Shown piece after piece: positions 44,916-56,100 of a stretch of 58,861 nt of DNA. The notes below the pieces were generated by a model. That model had not been told where the DNA came from. It worked only from the letters and a program-made list of their open reading frames with translations, and made no database searches. Position numbers and translations under genes: made by a program. Position 1 is the stretch's first letter. Every line of letters starts with the position of its first letter. Source of the DNA: Legionella santicrucis (GTDB taxonomy: Bacteria > Pseudomonadota > Gammaproteobacteria > Legionellales > Legionellaceae); NCBI RefSeq assembly GCF_001468135.1, contig NZ_LNYU01000078.1, positions 1-58,861 on the forward strand, written 5' to 3'.

Positions 44916-45470
44916 ATGAACAATTCAGTACATTTTCCTATACAAATAGTATTTAATAATTTGAAGCACTCTCTAGCCATTGAGAGTAGTGCATATAAAC
45001 ATGCCCAAAAACTAGGAAAATACTTTGACCGTATTTTGAGTTGCAAAGTAAGTATTGAAACACATCGTCATCATAATAAAGGAAAAATCTATCATATTCG
45101 TGTTGATCTTATTGTGCCAGGTGCAGAATTAGTAGCCAACCGCGACCTACCTGAAAATCATGCCCATGAAGATGTCTATGTTGCAATAAGAGATGCATTT
45201 CTTGCTATGACACGCCAACTAAAAAAATATGTTCATAAGCAACGAGGAGAAGTGAAACATCATGAATCTCCACCTGAGGGGCGTATTCGTGAAATTGCTC
45301 CTGTAGCTGATTATGGCTTTATCGAAACCGTTGATGGCAGAAGGCTTCGTTTTACGAGCAAAAGTGTAATTGATTATGATTTCGAGAAATTAGAAATAGG
45401 TTTTCGAGTATCATTTATTGAGGCAATGAGTAATGATGGTCCCGCAGCAAGTACTGTCTATGTTAAGTAA
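44916..45470 (+). CDS. HPF/RaiA ribosome-hibernation protein fused to a cold-shock-like domain
   Basis: 184 residues. The first 110 resemble HPF/YfiA (S30AE): beta-alpha-beta-beta-beta-alpha with VQIV-type start, HAQKLGKYFDRILSCKVSIE, and the C-terminal basic helix DAFLAMTRQLKKYVHKQRG. Residues about 120-184 (GRIREIAPVADYGFIETVDG) look like a cold-shock OB domain with the GFI signature. Such a fusion would place an RNA-binding domain at the 30S A/P site. Strong AAGGAG site. Known in other proteobacteria as a variant family. Confidence 0.85.
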   Translation: MNNSVHFPIQIVFNNLKHSLAIESSAYKHAQKLGKYFDRILSCKVSIETHRHHNKGKIYHIRVDLIVPGAELVANRDLPENHAHEDVYVAIRDAFLAMTRQLKKYVHKQRGEVKHHESPPEGRIREIAPVADYGFIETVDGRRLRFTSKSVIDYDFEKLEIGFRVSFIEAMSNDGPAASTVYVK

Positions 45471-45857
45471 TCTATATTTTAGTGATGAAAAAGACTTTAA
45501 GTTTTTTTCATCACTCCATAGTCTTAAAACTATTGCCCTTAATTGAAATTCTTAAAATAAGATCATCAAAACTTAATCCATGGGCCATATTAATCTAATT
45601 GAACAAATACCATCCAATTAAATATTTTGATTTCTCATATGAATTTTTAAATAATTTATTATTTTCATGAGGTTAGTTGGCTGAATTTGAAAGTCATCTG
45701 GGATTTTGGAAATATAAATCAAAAACAAACGAGCAACTTAGATTGGAAAATATAAAGCGCTCACTTTATTAATTAGCATGAGTTAATTAATGCCTTCTTT
45801 TAATAAAATGTCACAATGATATGATAGCTCAATTTTTTAATCCAATAAGGTTTCTTC
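45471..45857. other. Intergenic region with hairpin after the HPF-type gene
   Basis: A long inverted repeat AGTGATGAAAAA ... TTTTTCATCACT (45481-45515), with internal ACTT/AAGT pairing, lies 10 nt after the HPF-type gene; it looks like a terminator stem, though the T tract is inside the stem. The other 340 nt are AT-rich and show nothing further. Confidence 0.5.
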
Positions 45858-46784
45858 ATGGATAAAAATTTTGATGCAATTTATGTAACTAAGCCCGAGT
45901 TTCTTTCTGTACTTTGTGAAGAATTAAATAATGTTTTATTTACTTGTGACAATTTGGTTTTTTCAGTTCAAAAAAAAACTGATGTTTGCTTTGCGCAAGA
46001 TATTTGGTTAGAACCAAAAACTGCAACATTTCAGTCCATTTCAGAGGCAGCAAAAATCCTTCGCCAAACGGGAAAATTTTGGTACTTGCATCCTATTTCC
46101 CATATACGACGATCGCGACTCATTGAAGAACAACTACGCCAATCCCCTGCCCTTGCTCGTCATTTTCCTATTGAAGAAACAATACCATCTATAGGTGCCT
46201 TTAGTTTATTAGATAAAAATACATTGATATATAGTGCAAAAAGACTTAAAAAGTGGCCTCAAGGAAAGTGCTATTTTATTGAGGATAAAATTAATCCGCC
46301 TAACCGTGCTTACTTAAAATTATGGGAGGCTCTCACTTTGTTAGGAAAATATCCAAAACCAGGGGATGAAGTTTTAGATTTAGGGGCTTCACCTGGGGGA
46401 TGGACATATGTCATGCAATCATTAGGGGGCTATGTGACTGCTGTAGATAAAGCGCCTCTTGCTCCTAAAATTACACAGCGGCCACATATCAACTATTTAC
46501 AACAAAGTGCTTTTGCCATAGATCCAATGCAATTAGATCAAAATTATGATTGGGTCTTGTCAGACGTGGCTTGTTACCCTGATCGCGCTTATACACTCAT
46601 CATGAAATGGATAGAGTCAGAAAAGGCAAAACAAATGATTTTTACTATAAAATTACAAGGAAAAATAGATCTATCTACAATCCAACAGTTTCAAATGATA
46701 CCTAACTCCTATATTACCAATATGTTTTATAATAAACATGAAGCTACTTTTTTTTATCCTTTTAAACCAATAGAAACTATTTAG
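45858..46784 (+). CDS. RlmM-like 2'-O-ribose rRNA methyltransferase
   Basis: 308 residues. SAM motif I VLDLGASPGGWTY (about 173-185) and the K-D-K-E tetrad of RrmJ-fold 2'-O methyltransferases are visible: Lys in AYLKLWEAL, Asp in WVLSDVACYP, Lys in FTIKLQGK and Glu in KHEATFF. The N-terminal half lacks a clear THUMP domain and is more divergent than RlmM (E. coli target C2498 of 23S rRNA). The enzyme class is well supported, the exact target less so. Confidence 0.8.
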   Translation: MDKNFDAIYVTKPEFLSVLCEELNNVLFTCDNLVFSVQKKTDVCFAQDIWLEPKTATFQSISEAAKILRQTGKFWYLHPISHIRRSRLIEEQLRQSPALARHFPIEETIPSIGAFSLLDKNTLIYSAKRLKKWPQGKCYFIEDKINPPNRAYLKLWEALTLLGKYPKPGDEVLDLGASPGGWTYVMQSLGGYVTAVDKAPLAPKITQRPHINYLQQSAFAIDPMQLDQNYDWVLSDVACYPDRAYTLIMKWIESEKAKQMIFTIKLQGKIDLSTIQQFQMIPNSYITNMFYNKHEATFFYPFKPIETI

Positions 46785-47040
46785 AACTCGAAATACAGTA
46801 ACTATTCGCCCCAAATTTATATTTGGTATCTCTTACATGAACACAAGATTCGCAAAAAGCATCTCATACTGATGCATGCGCTAATAGGACCACGTTAAAG
46901 AAAAACTTAGAAAAATATCAACACCTATAAAAATAACCAAAATCTGCATCTTTAAGTAATTATAAAAATAATGTTAATCTATTTTAATTGTAACTTTCCA
47001 AAATCAAATTTATTCTAACTCTATTCCAAGGACGAAAGAC

Positions 47041-47835
47041 ATGGACTTAAAACTTAAAGATAAAACTGTATTGGTAACTGGATCTACTGCTGGAATCGGC
47101 TTAGCCATTGCACAAACATTAGCTCATGAAGGTGCTACTGTGGTTATTAATGGTCGTTCGAAAGAGCGCGTAACACAAGCAATTCAGAAAATTCTTACAA
47201 CTCATCCTGATGCAAAATTAATTGCATCACCGGCTGATCTGAGTCAGAAAAAAGAAGTGGATGCGTTAATTCAGCAAATACCTACAGTAGACATACTGGT
47301 TAATAACGTGGGTATTTATAATACAAAACCTTTTGTTGATATTACTGATGAAGAGTGGTTACACATATTTGATGTCAATGTAATGAGTGGGGTACGTTTA
47401 AGCCGCCATTATCTTGTCTCCATGCTCCAAAAAAATTGGGGAAGGATTATTTTTATTTCAAGTGAATCTGGTCTACAAATTCCTGCGGAAATGGTGCATT
47501 ATGGCATGAGTAAAACAGCTCAGATTGCCATTGCACGTGGAATGGCAGAAATAACAGCAGGCACTAATGTTACTGTAAACTCTGTACTCCCTGGTCCGAC
47601 GAGTAGTGAAGGTGTTAGTCAATTTGTCACAAGTATTGGAAAAGAGCAAAATAAATCACCTCGAGAAATTGAGGACGAGTTTTTCAAAACAGTCAGACCC
47701 TCTTCATTACTCAAACGATTTACATCACCCGAAGAAATCGCCAATATGGTTGCCTTCCTATGTAGTCCGTTATCTTCTGCAACTAATGGCGCTTCCGTTC
47801 GCGTCGATGGTGGTGTTATTCGTTCAATTGCGTAA
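47041..47835 (+). CDS. SDR-family oxidoreductase
   Basis: 264 residues with intact motifs: TGSTAGIGLAIA, VNNVGIYN, ISSESG, YGMSK and the C-terminal NGASVRVDGG. AAGGAC precedes ATG. It is classical SDR-type; the cofactor appears NADP-like (Arg in NGRSKERV after beta 2). Substrate unknown. Convergent with the aldo/keto reductase, with a hairpin between. Confidence 0.87.
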   Translation: MDLKLKDKTVLVTGSTAGIGLAIAQTLAHEGATVVINGRSKERVTQAIQKILTTHPDAKLIASPADLSQKKEVDALIQQIPTVDILVNNVGIYNTKPFVDITDEEWLHIFDVNVMSGVRLSRHYLVSMLQKNWGRIIFISSESGLQIPAEMVHYGMSKTAQIAIARGMAEITAGTNVTVNSVLPGPTSSEGVSQFVTSIGKEQNKSPREIEDEFFKTVRPSSLLKRFTSPEEIANMVAFLCSPLSSATNGASVRVDGGVIRSIA

Positions 47836-47871
47836 ACATAACCGGTTATATTCAAAAAGTAATTTTATTAA

Positions 47872-47903
47872 TACAGATTGAGTTATCTGGTACTCAATCT
47901 GTA
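47872..47903. terminator. Stem-loop between convergent SDR and aldo/keto reductase genes
   Basis: TACAGATTGAGT and ACTCAATCTGTA form a perfect 12-pair stem with an eight-nt loop, centred between two gene ends. It is well placed to terminate both transcripts; no strong T tract follows on the plus strand. Confidence 0.55.
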
Positions 47904-47934
47904 AAACATAAAATATTTATTTTTAACAAGTCGT

Positions 47935-48792
47935 TTATTCTTCTTTGCTAATTTCTTCAATGGCTTTCAACGAATCAGGAGAAAGCTCAAATGAATCTAT
48001 ACTCAAATCTTCTTGCATGTGATACTGAGAACTTGTACCAGTGAGTGGTAATATTCCTAGTTGCAGAGCAAAACGAAAAATAATTTGCGCTACTGTTTTA
48101 TGATATTGTTGAGCAAGCTTTTGTAATCTATCAGTGAGCAAATAGGATTGATTTGCAGTAAGCAAGGAAAATGCCTGATAAATTATCCCATGTTTTTCAC
48201 AAAACAAACGAATGGGTAAATCCCATTGAGTATTGGCAAAGCATCGATTTTGTACAAATGACGGTTTAACAGTAGCATGCTTATAAAGCGCTTCAAGTTG
48301 GGCCAAATTAACATTCGAAATACCTAATAACCTGACTGTTCCTTCATGGAATAAACCCTCCATTGCGCGCCAAATCTCTAAATCATCTTGAACTAGCTCT
48401 GAATAATAAGATAGGCCATGGAGAATGTAGGAATCAATATAATCAGTCTGCAAATGTTTTAACGAGCTTACAACTGATTGGGTCACTTGAGTTTTATAGG
48501 AATCCCCTTCATCATATGGCTTACGATGATCTTGACTTGATACTGGGGTAAATTTTGTTTGTAAAAAGAGAGAAGTACGCTTTTTCCCACTAGTTTTTAA
48601 AAATTGTTGGATTCCAAGCCCGACGCCTTCTTCAAAATAATGTTTGCGTTGATTTGCAGTATCAATGCCAGTAAATCCATTTTGTAATGCTTGGTATGTA
48701 AGCTCTTGAGTCCTCTCTTCTTTCCAAGCAGTACCATATAAAAATGGTGGAATAATAATATCGTCCAATTTGTGTTTCCATGATTCAAGCAT
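47935..48792 (-). CDS. Aldo/keto reductase
   Basis: 285 residues, TIM-barrel AKR. The candidate tetrad is D in GIDTANQRKHYFEEGVG, K in FLQTKFTP and H in YILHGLS; the Tyr is shifted, in an enlarged DTANQRKHY loop where DTAxxY is usual, so the active site differs slightly from the standard family. The C-terminal GILPLTGTSSQYHMQEDL motif binds NADPH. Substrate unknown. Confidence 0.85.
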   Translation of the reverse strand: MLESWKHKLDDIIIPPFLYGTAWKEERTQELTYQALQNGFTGIDTANQRKHYFEEGVGLGIQQFLKTSGKKRTSLFLQTKFTPVSSQDHRKPYDEGDSYKTQVTQSVVSSLKHLQTDYIDSYILHGLSYYSELVQDDLEIWRAMEGLFHEGTVRLLGISNVNLAQLEALYKHATVKPSFVQNRCFANTQWDLPIRLFCEKHGIIYQAFSLLTANQSYLLTDRLQKLAQQYHKTVAQIIFRFALQLGILPLTGTSSQYHMQEDLSIDSFELSPDSLKAIEEISKEE

Positions 48793-48902
48793 TATTTTTA
48801 CCTTTACAATTGATAATGGGCAATATCCTTTATAGTATTCTTTAAAGAGAATAAATCAATGAAATTATTCCTCCTGCCAAATGAATAAATAAGGAGCAAT
48901 TT

Positions 48903-49769
48903 ATGAAAATTACTTTAATAGGACTTGGTAAAATGGGTTCCGTTTTAGCTGAACGCTTATTAGCAGCCAATTTTGATTTAATTGTATTTAATCGTACAAA
49001 AGAAAAAATGCTCCCTTTAATTGAAGCGGGTGCCAGAGGAGCGGAAACTTTAGAAGATGCTGTAAAAGAAGCTAAAATAATTATCACATGTCTTCTTGAT
49101 GATCATGCTGTTTTAGAGACTACTCAAAACTTTGTTCATTATCTATCATCCCATGCCATACATGTGGGAACCTCAACCATATTGCCAGAAACTTCAAAAA
49201 AATTGTTTGATCTTCATCAACAACACGGAAGCACCTACATTGCAGCTAATGTATTAGGAGTTCCTAAAGCGGCTGCACGAGGTGAACTCACAACAATTGT
49301 TGCTGGTTCAGATGATGTAATTGAGCAATGCAAACCCATATTTGCATCATACTCAATAAAAGTCATTCCCGTAGGTACCCAACCTTTTCAAGCCAATGTT
49401 ATCAAAATATGCATGAATTATTTCCTGGTCACTACCATAGAAACCATGGGCGAACTCTATACCTTTGCTGAAAAAAGCCAGGTGAATCCTTCCATTCTGA
49501 ATACCCTATTTCATGCTGTATTTGCCCATCCAGCCTTCCAACTTTATGTTGATAAAATTAATCAGCGAGATTTTGATGACGTAAATTTTGATATAAAAGG
49601 AGGATTTAAAGACTTGAATTTGTTTCAACAAGCTTTTGCTAATGTAGGAGTTGCTCCTGAAATTGCAAATATCATCAAAGATAAGTTTATTATTGCTTTA
49701 GCACATCATATGGAACATAAAGATTGGAGTGCAATTACTGAAATCACACGATTACAAGCCAATCTATAA
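48903..49769 (+). CDS. 3-hydroxyisobutyrate dehydrogenase-family NAD(P)-dependent oxidoreductase
   Basis: 288 residues. Signature LIGLGKMGSVLAERLL (Rossmann), VGTSTILPET (substrate Ser/Thr), and Lys in NVIKICMNYFL (catalytic Lys) fit the beta-hydroxyacid dehydrogenase family, which oxidises 3-hydroxyisobutyrate, tartronate semialdehyde or glyoxylate-type compounds. The basic residue after strand 2 (FNRTKEK) suggests NADP. AAGGAG site. Divergent from the aldo/keto reductase. Confidence 0.88.
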   Translation: MKITLIGLGKMGSVLAERLLAANFDLIVFNRTKEKMLPLIEAGARGAETLEDAVKEAKIIITCLLDDHAVLETTQNFVHYLSSHAIHVGTSTILPETSKKLFDLHQQHGSTYIAANVLGVPKAAARGELTTIVAGSDDVIEQCKPIFASYSIKVIPVGTQPFQANVIKICMNYFLVTTIETMGELYTFAEKSQVNPSILNTLFHAVFAHPAFQLYVDKINQRDFDDVNFDIKGGFKDLNLFQQAFANVGVAPEIANIIKDKFIIALAHHMEHKDWSAITEITRLQANL

Positions 49770-49868
49770 TAAATTTAAAAACGCTGCTGTGAACTGAAAA
49801 TACACATCAGCTCACAGAGCCATACTTAATTAAATCACTTTCACTTCAATTGATGGATTTAATTTTTC

Positions 49869-51564
49869 CTAAAAAACAGAAGAATTGGTTACTCTTATAC
49901 TTTCTTGACTACTTGCATCTCTTTTGTCTTTGGTTGAAAGAGTAAATAGAGAAAAGTAGCGTGCTAATTTTTGTCTATTTAAAACATTATTTGAGCGAAT
50001 TGCAGCATATCGTCCGTACTCCTCTATTTCTAAATCAGTCTTTTGACCACGTGAAACTGACTTATCAAATTTTCTATGAATATCATTACATACCGCGAGT
50101 AACTCATGAATTGTTTTCTCTGATGTCAAATCACTATCCTTTTTCTGACCCAAATACGTTTGCCCATATTGAGCTAAATAGCGCACGCCTTCATTTTCTT
50201 CGATTTTTTTGAAGCCACCATGAATTAAGGTTGCAAGACCCCGAGTAACTGGTTTTATAATCCAAGTCAACGGCGTAGTAATTAGTTCGATAGCACCTCT
50301 TACCATGTTAAACAGTCCATCGATTAACGACCACGCATTGAGAGTGCAAATACCAATTCCAGTTTTAATCAACCCAGTAAAAAAACTACCTATTGCAACC
50401 AAAGGTTGTTTAAAGTCTTGACCAATTTGATGGACACTTTTATAAGGTTTGAAATAATCAACAAACAATTTACCTATTTTTTTTGCAGTATGTTTTAGAG
50501 GTGTGAAACTCAATTGACCAAACTTAACAAGGGGATATTCACGATGAGGAAAGGGATTCCATTTAGGATTCACTGCCCTTGCTAGAGGATCGTGAGTGAA
50601 ATGTTTAAAATAATCTTTAATTGCAGGTTCTAAATCATCATCATAATCAGCTACTGATGCAGTCTTTATAAATCGTACTGCACGCATCGCTTTCATGAAG
50701 CTTCTTACTCGCCAAAAGCTGTAATTACCTACTTCTTTAACTTTTTTAGGCGCAAAATCTTTTAAAAACCACGTTTGGTATTTATGAAGTAACTCATCCA
50801 TTATATCAACATTGCGAAATGAATCTTTGATCGACAAAGTCATTGTCGTTAAAAATCGAGCACTTGCCTGCAAACCTGCATTTAAGCCTTTAAAATAGGA
50901 TAAGCCAAGAGCTGAATCACCTTCTAAAATAACACGAGTTTTGCCATGACTATTAACAATCTGTTTCGCATGTGTGGCAGGAGCTTCATTCACACTAATA
51001 CGTATTGATTCGTTATCAATTCTTTGTCCCATATTTGAAGTATCTTGAACTTTATATTGAAGATAGGATGTAATAAATGACTGAAGATGAGGAGGTAGCG
51101 TTGGAATCCCTGGTTGTATAGGTGCTGATGTTGAAAAAGGCTTTATAGGATTTTTGGAAGTTGCTTTTTGCAGTGCAAGAAAATCTTCCTTTGAAATCAT
51201 CATCTGCATGGTTACAGGCGTTTTTCCATTTTCATAATGACCTACATACTCATTAGCAATCAGCCCTTTTCGAGCCATTTGCTGATAAAAGTCTTGAATT
51301 TGGATTCCAGATGCTTTTTCATCACCATCAATGTCAAAACGAAGCTGCAGAACATAATCAAACTCATGCTTTAGCTGATTTTTTTCAGAAAATAACGAGC
51401 GACTGACTACGCTATGCGTGCCATCTGCACCAATAATTAGACGCACATTAGGGTATTCATTCGTTAATTTTTCTTTGATAGTTTCTGCTTTGACTTCTTC
51501 TTCCGTCTGAATCTTAACGCCAATTTCTTGTGCTAATTGAGTCAAAATTTTTTGTAAAGTATTA
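49869..51564 (-). pseudogene. FAD-dependent monooxygenase, 5' end lost at an IS5-family insertion
   Basis: About 565 native residues. Middle motifs are those of PHBH-type flavoprotein hydroxylases: IIGADGTHSVVSR (GADG) and LEGDSALGLSYFKGLNAG (the GD motif). The N-terminal FAD Rossmann motif GxGxxG and roughly the first 100 residues are missing. The gene stops exactly at the IS end (51564/51565). An open frame continues into the IS inverted repeat, where TTG at 51585-51587 could start a truncated protein. A C-terminal extension of about 250 residues is unusual for the family and holds hydrophobic stretches near residues 390-450. No matching N-terminus was found beyond the IS. Confidence 0.75.
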
Positions 51565-52395
51565 GGGCGTGTTTTTAAAGTTTTCAAACGGTTAAAAATT
51601 TGCTAAAAAGGCTCCATAGTAAAAACGGAGTAACTGGATGTCACGATTTGTCATTGATGATGTGATGTGGAGCAAACTAGAACAATTATTGCCAGCCCCC
51701 AAAGGCCGTCATGGAGAAAATGATCGGTTATTTATCGAAGCAGTTTGCTGGATCATCAGAACTGGGGCGCCCTGGAGAGATTTACCCCCTGATTATGGAA
51801 AATGGCAAAGCGTTTATGGTCGTTATAATCGTTGGGTTAAAAATGGACATTTCAATGGAATACTTGAAATTTTAAAAAAAAGATGGCGATCACGAATGGC
51901 ACATGATGGATGGTAGTGTTATTCGAGCACATCAACATGCGGCTGGCGCCCAAGGCGGTCAAGAGAAACAAGCGCTAGGCCGCAGCAAAGGGGGGTTTAG
52001 CTCAAAAATCCATGTAAAGGTTGATTCTTTTGGATTACCTTTGAGTTTTATTTTAACACCTGGACAAGACAGCGAGATTAAAACAGCAAAAGAATTGCTG
52101 GGTAATGAACTATCAGAGTATTTATTAGCCGATAAGGCCTATGATAGTAACGAATTCCGCGAAGAGTTAAAAAATAGAGGAACTACAGCAGTCATCCCAT
52201 CTAAAAAGAATCGCATCATACCGATAGAACATGATACACATATATACAAAGAGCGTAATTACGTTGAGCGTTTTTTTAATCGAGTCAAAAACTTTAGGAG
52301 AATTGCTACACGTTATGATAAAACAGCGGCCATGTTTTTAGGAGCACTAACGCTAATAAGTATTATATTGTGGCTGAAACTTTAAAAACACGCCC
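51565..52395 (+). mobile_element. IS5-family (IS427-group-like) insertion sequence, 831 bp
   Basis: Complete element. Terminal inverted repeats are 19 identical bp, GGGCGTGTTTTTAAAGTTT (51565-51583 and reverse complement at 52377-52395). Flanking TA (51563-51564 and 52396-52397) is the 2-bp target duplication typical of the IS427 group. Size and two overlapping transposase frames also fit. Confidence 0.88.
51638..52385 (+). CDS. IS5-family transposase, two frames joined by frameshift
   Basis: The first frame (51638-51916) has the DUF4096-type N-terminus (WSKLEQLLP, CWIIRTGAPWRDLP, YGRYNRWVKNG). The second (from about 51880 to 52385) has the DDE core: MDGSVIRAH (D), LLADKAYDSNEF (D) and YVERFFNRVKNFRRIATRYDK (E). 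They overlap near an eight-A run (51874-51881), where a frameshift would join them, as is usual in this group. The element may therefore still be functional. Confidence 0.85.
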
Positions 52396-52442
52396 TAGCT
52401 TTTTGGTGAAGTTTTTCTGATTTATTGTGAATGGATAATAAC

Positions 52443-52727
52443 TCAGAGAATACTGCTTGTATTTTCAAGGAAACATCCGCTTTTACATTTTCGGAAAGTC
52501 CCAGTTGATTTAGAAGAGTAAGGGCTTGCTGTCTTTATTTTAAGTTGCCCAATAGCGGCACTTATCATGGCGTCATAAACATTCAAGTCGATGTGCTCGT
52601 CAAAGCATAATTTGCTTAATTCATCAATAGCATCAATAAATCTGCCGGGCAATCGGATCCTAAAATCTTTTTGTTCGGATAAAGCCTTTGTGGAAAAGTA
52701 ATGTTCAATAGCTGCTAGATTATTCAT
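52443..52727 (-). pseudogene. Unknown small gene with probable frameshift
   Basis: The first 65 codons from ATG 52727 read well (DFRIRLPGRFIDAIDELSKL, then YDAMISAAIGQLK). The frame then becomes Ser/Lys/Cys-rich and stops at 52443. In another frame, from about 52535 down to the IS end near 52396, an equally protein-like sequence runs (QALTLLNQLGLSENVKADV), suggesting a one-base indel near the A-rich stretch at 52531-52541. The opening resembles short DNA-binding or antitoxin proteins, but no family is recognised. Confidence 0.45.
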
Positions 52728-53157
52728 GTAGTGCTTTAATTCAATTGTTTCTTCTTGGCTTAATTTATCCCAAAATTATGGATCTCAAGGAGGTTTTTGA
52801 GAGTGAACAAGCAAAAGCACTTATTCGAGAAGAACTGATTGATGATTTCCCGACGGCACGCGTTACTTCTTTAATTTTTAAATAGAGTTAATAGTTTTAC
52901 GCCTTAAGTAAGTGCCATTCAAGTTAGACCCTGTTATGCTATTTACATGCATGATTGGCTAAAGTTACAGCATTTTGAGGATCATTCCAATCTTTTAACC
53001 AATTAACACTAAGCTGGCATATTGAACTTCCCTCGTTGGCGCTACCTAATTTTTTTCAATTCAGATAATTTATTTTTAGTGTAATGGATGCACCTAAATG
53101 TTAGGATGCTCGCAAAATGATTGTTTTTAGATCACAGTAATCAAAAAGAGCATTCCT
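52728..53157. other. Remnant region upstream of coiled-coil gene
   Basis: About 430 nt between gene remnants and a large gene. A 35-codon frame (ATG 52778 to TAG 52885, opening MDLKEVFESEQAKAL) reads like the C-terminal end of a lost gene and has no ribosome site. The promoter of the 1243-residue gene should lie in the last 150 nt; I see no clear -35/-10 pair. Confidence 0.4.
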
Positions 53158-56100
53158 ATGTCCACACAAAAAATAGAATTATCATCTGCAAGCCGTACAA
53201 AAATTAATATTATTGAACGTACAATTCAAGAAGATCAAACTGCTGTAGCAACACAATGGTTGAACACGTTTAAACATAATGTAAAGGATAATGCAGCTAC
53301 TCAGATTGCTAAACTTATGGTGGCTTCGATTGCACAAGGCGATTTTAAAACAAAATCTACTTTGGCTTCTCCTGATTTAAGTGCCCCACCTAATACGCTT
53401 TCTGTAATTGATTATGTATCTCATGCAAGCCGTATCGTTATTGACTACAAAAATTTAAATCCCGAACACTTAAAAGAATTTTTGGCATTCTTCCCTCAAG
53501 CAGGTCAAAAAGGCGTATTTGCTCGCTCAGCAACCCATGCTGTGATTAGAGAAGGGGCTAAAATTACTGAATTAAAGGGATTTATGCTCGGTGTAACCGG
53601 CCAATTACCCTCGTTTGTGAAAACTCCTTATGACTTTGGTGTCAATATTGCAATGGGTGGCGAAGGTCAAGTTAATTCTATTGGTAATACTATTTCAGAT
53701 AATGGTTTTAGTGGGCATATCTATTTCCACCATTATGCTCCAGATTCCTTGCTTATGCTGGGGCTAGAGCAAAGTGCCCCTGCTGCATCGCTTTTGGATG
53801 CTATTTGGGGACATAAAAGTTCCGCGCATGGTGTGCAACAAGATAGTGATCAATTTGGGCAAGGACACTCATTGACAGGAGCCTCGGATACTTACACTGC
53901 TGCAGGTTCTTTATACTTTAGTGATCCGATCTATCAAGCAAAACTACTTGCTGAAACAGGTACCATGCCTCCTGATAAATACGGTGCTATGCAAGTAACC
54001 TTAACTGATGAAAATTGGAGCGAAATCAAACAGTTTCTTGGTGCTTTAGATACCAATCTAGAAACTCATCGTGAGGATTTGGTAGTCAATCAATTACTGA
54101 CACCACCGAAAACAGCCATTGAAATACCCCAAAAGATTCAAAGCTATATTGCCATCGATTTTAAAGCCTATTTCAAAGGCATTGCCATACTACTCGAACA
54201 AGTCCCTGAGGAACAACGAACCGCTGTAAAAGAAAAAATGAAAGCGCTCCAAACCGAATTATTAATTAGCATACAAGGACTACAAGAAGGTCATCCTGAG
54301 CATTATAGACAATTCCAGCAGCAGATCGAAACGATATGTGCTCTTGATAATCTTCCTGAAAATTACACTAAGGCGGTTCAGCGTATCCAAGGTTTGTTCA
54401 CCTTACAGCAACAACTTGATCCTACATTAAAAGAGACGTATATCAATATTTTGATTGAACAGCGTTGTAGCGAGTTGCTTGATGCCATTACCGGTCTGCA
54501 AGAAAAGGCAATGTTTTTGCGAGAATATTTTTCTTCAGAACATATCTCTCAAGAAAATGGAGTAGGAATATTTCTAAGTAATTTAGAAGAACTGTCTCAA
54601 AATGTGAATAAAATAAAACTTAGATTGGTCCCGGATGCTCAATCTACCAGTATAGATAAATATGAACTAGAGAATTCTAATCTAAATGATAGTATTATCA
54701 AGCAAAACAGCTTAGAGAGCAGTTGGTTAAAACTCTCCCCCTTGTCTTTAAAAAATTTAGCATTGTATCAGGATGAGATTCAAAAGTTTGAGCAGTTTCT
54801 AAAAGATACGCCTCGACTCGTTTCGGAAAGCTCCTTATCAAAAGCAATAAAGATTATTGATGATTATCGATGTATTATTCAAAAGCAAGAACAAGAATTA
54901 AGTGCGCTACAACTACGTTTTGAAACTCAAGTTCGAGAAGCAAACTTAAAAAATACTGAATTGGAACGTACCAAAAAAGACCTTTTCCAAATTAAAAACG
55001 AATTATCACTATTAGAACAGCAATTAAAAGAAGAACAACAAAAGGCATCCTCTACTATTGCCCATCATCTCAAAACCATTGACTCGCAAGGTTTAGAAAG
55101 CCAGAAAAAGATAGACGAGTTACGCTCACAAATTAGCACGGAAGCCAAACATCACGACAGAGTAGAAAAAGATCTTAGAAAGCAAATTAGTGCATTGGAA
55201 CAAAAAGATAATGAATCAAAACACTTATTAGAAACACAAACTAATAAAATCAAGCAACAGCAACAACAGATTACTTTACTAAATAGCGAACTGGAAAGAA
55301 TTGCTTTTGTGCAAAAGCAAACTGCCTTAGCGTTTGAGGATTTGAAATGGGAGTCCTCTGCAGAAAAAGAGCTTCTTCAAAAGAATCTTACTTTGCAAGT
55401 TGAAAAAACTAATGCTACTCAAGAAAGCCTAAATCAACTTCAAGAGAAGATGGAAATTGTTTGTCAGGAGAATGAGAGACTCTTTGTTGAAGCTCGTTCA
55501 TTCACGTCAACTACTCAAAAACTCATTGAAAAGGTAGTGCATTTAGAACGACAATTGGAAAGTAAAACCCAAGAGGCTTTACAATTAGTATTACAAGTGG
55601 TTGAAGTGGAAAACAATTTGCTTCAAGCGAAAACTAAGCATGAATTAGACTTGAAGTCTTTCGATGATCAGAAGTCTGTATCATCACAGAAAATTCTCGA
55701 GTTAACTTGTCAAATTCAAGAAACAGATAAAGAGCACCAAGAGATTGTATCCGGATTAAAAAGCCAATTAAATCTAGAACAACAACGTCATAAGACACTT
55801 GAAATGCAATTGCTTACCAAAATGGAGCATTACAAATCTCAGCAGAGTAGTCTTTATGAAGCAAGTCAAAATCAAGTTTTAAAATTAAAAGAAGATCTGG
55901 TCAGATTAAGACAAGAAAATAAAAACTTGGTTTTACAAATTAAAGAGAAGAGCAAAGTACCGCAAAAAGAGCGGGAGATGCTTTACGAACAACTACGAGC
56001 ACAACAAGAAAAAATAGTAAATGCCGAAGAATTATCAGCTCGCCTTAAAGGCACAGTGGAACAATTACAAACTGAGAATCAACTCTTACATTCAGAAATT

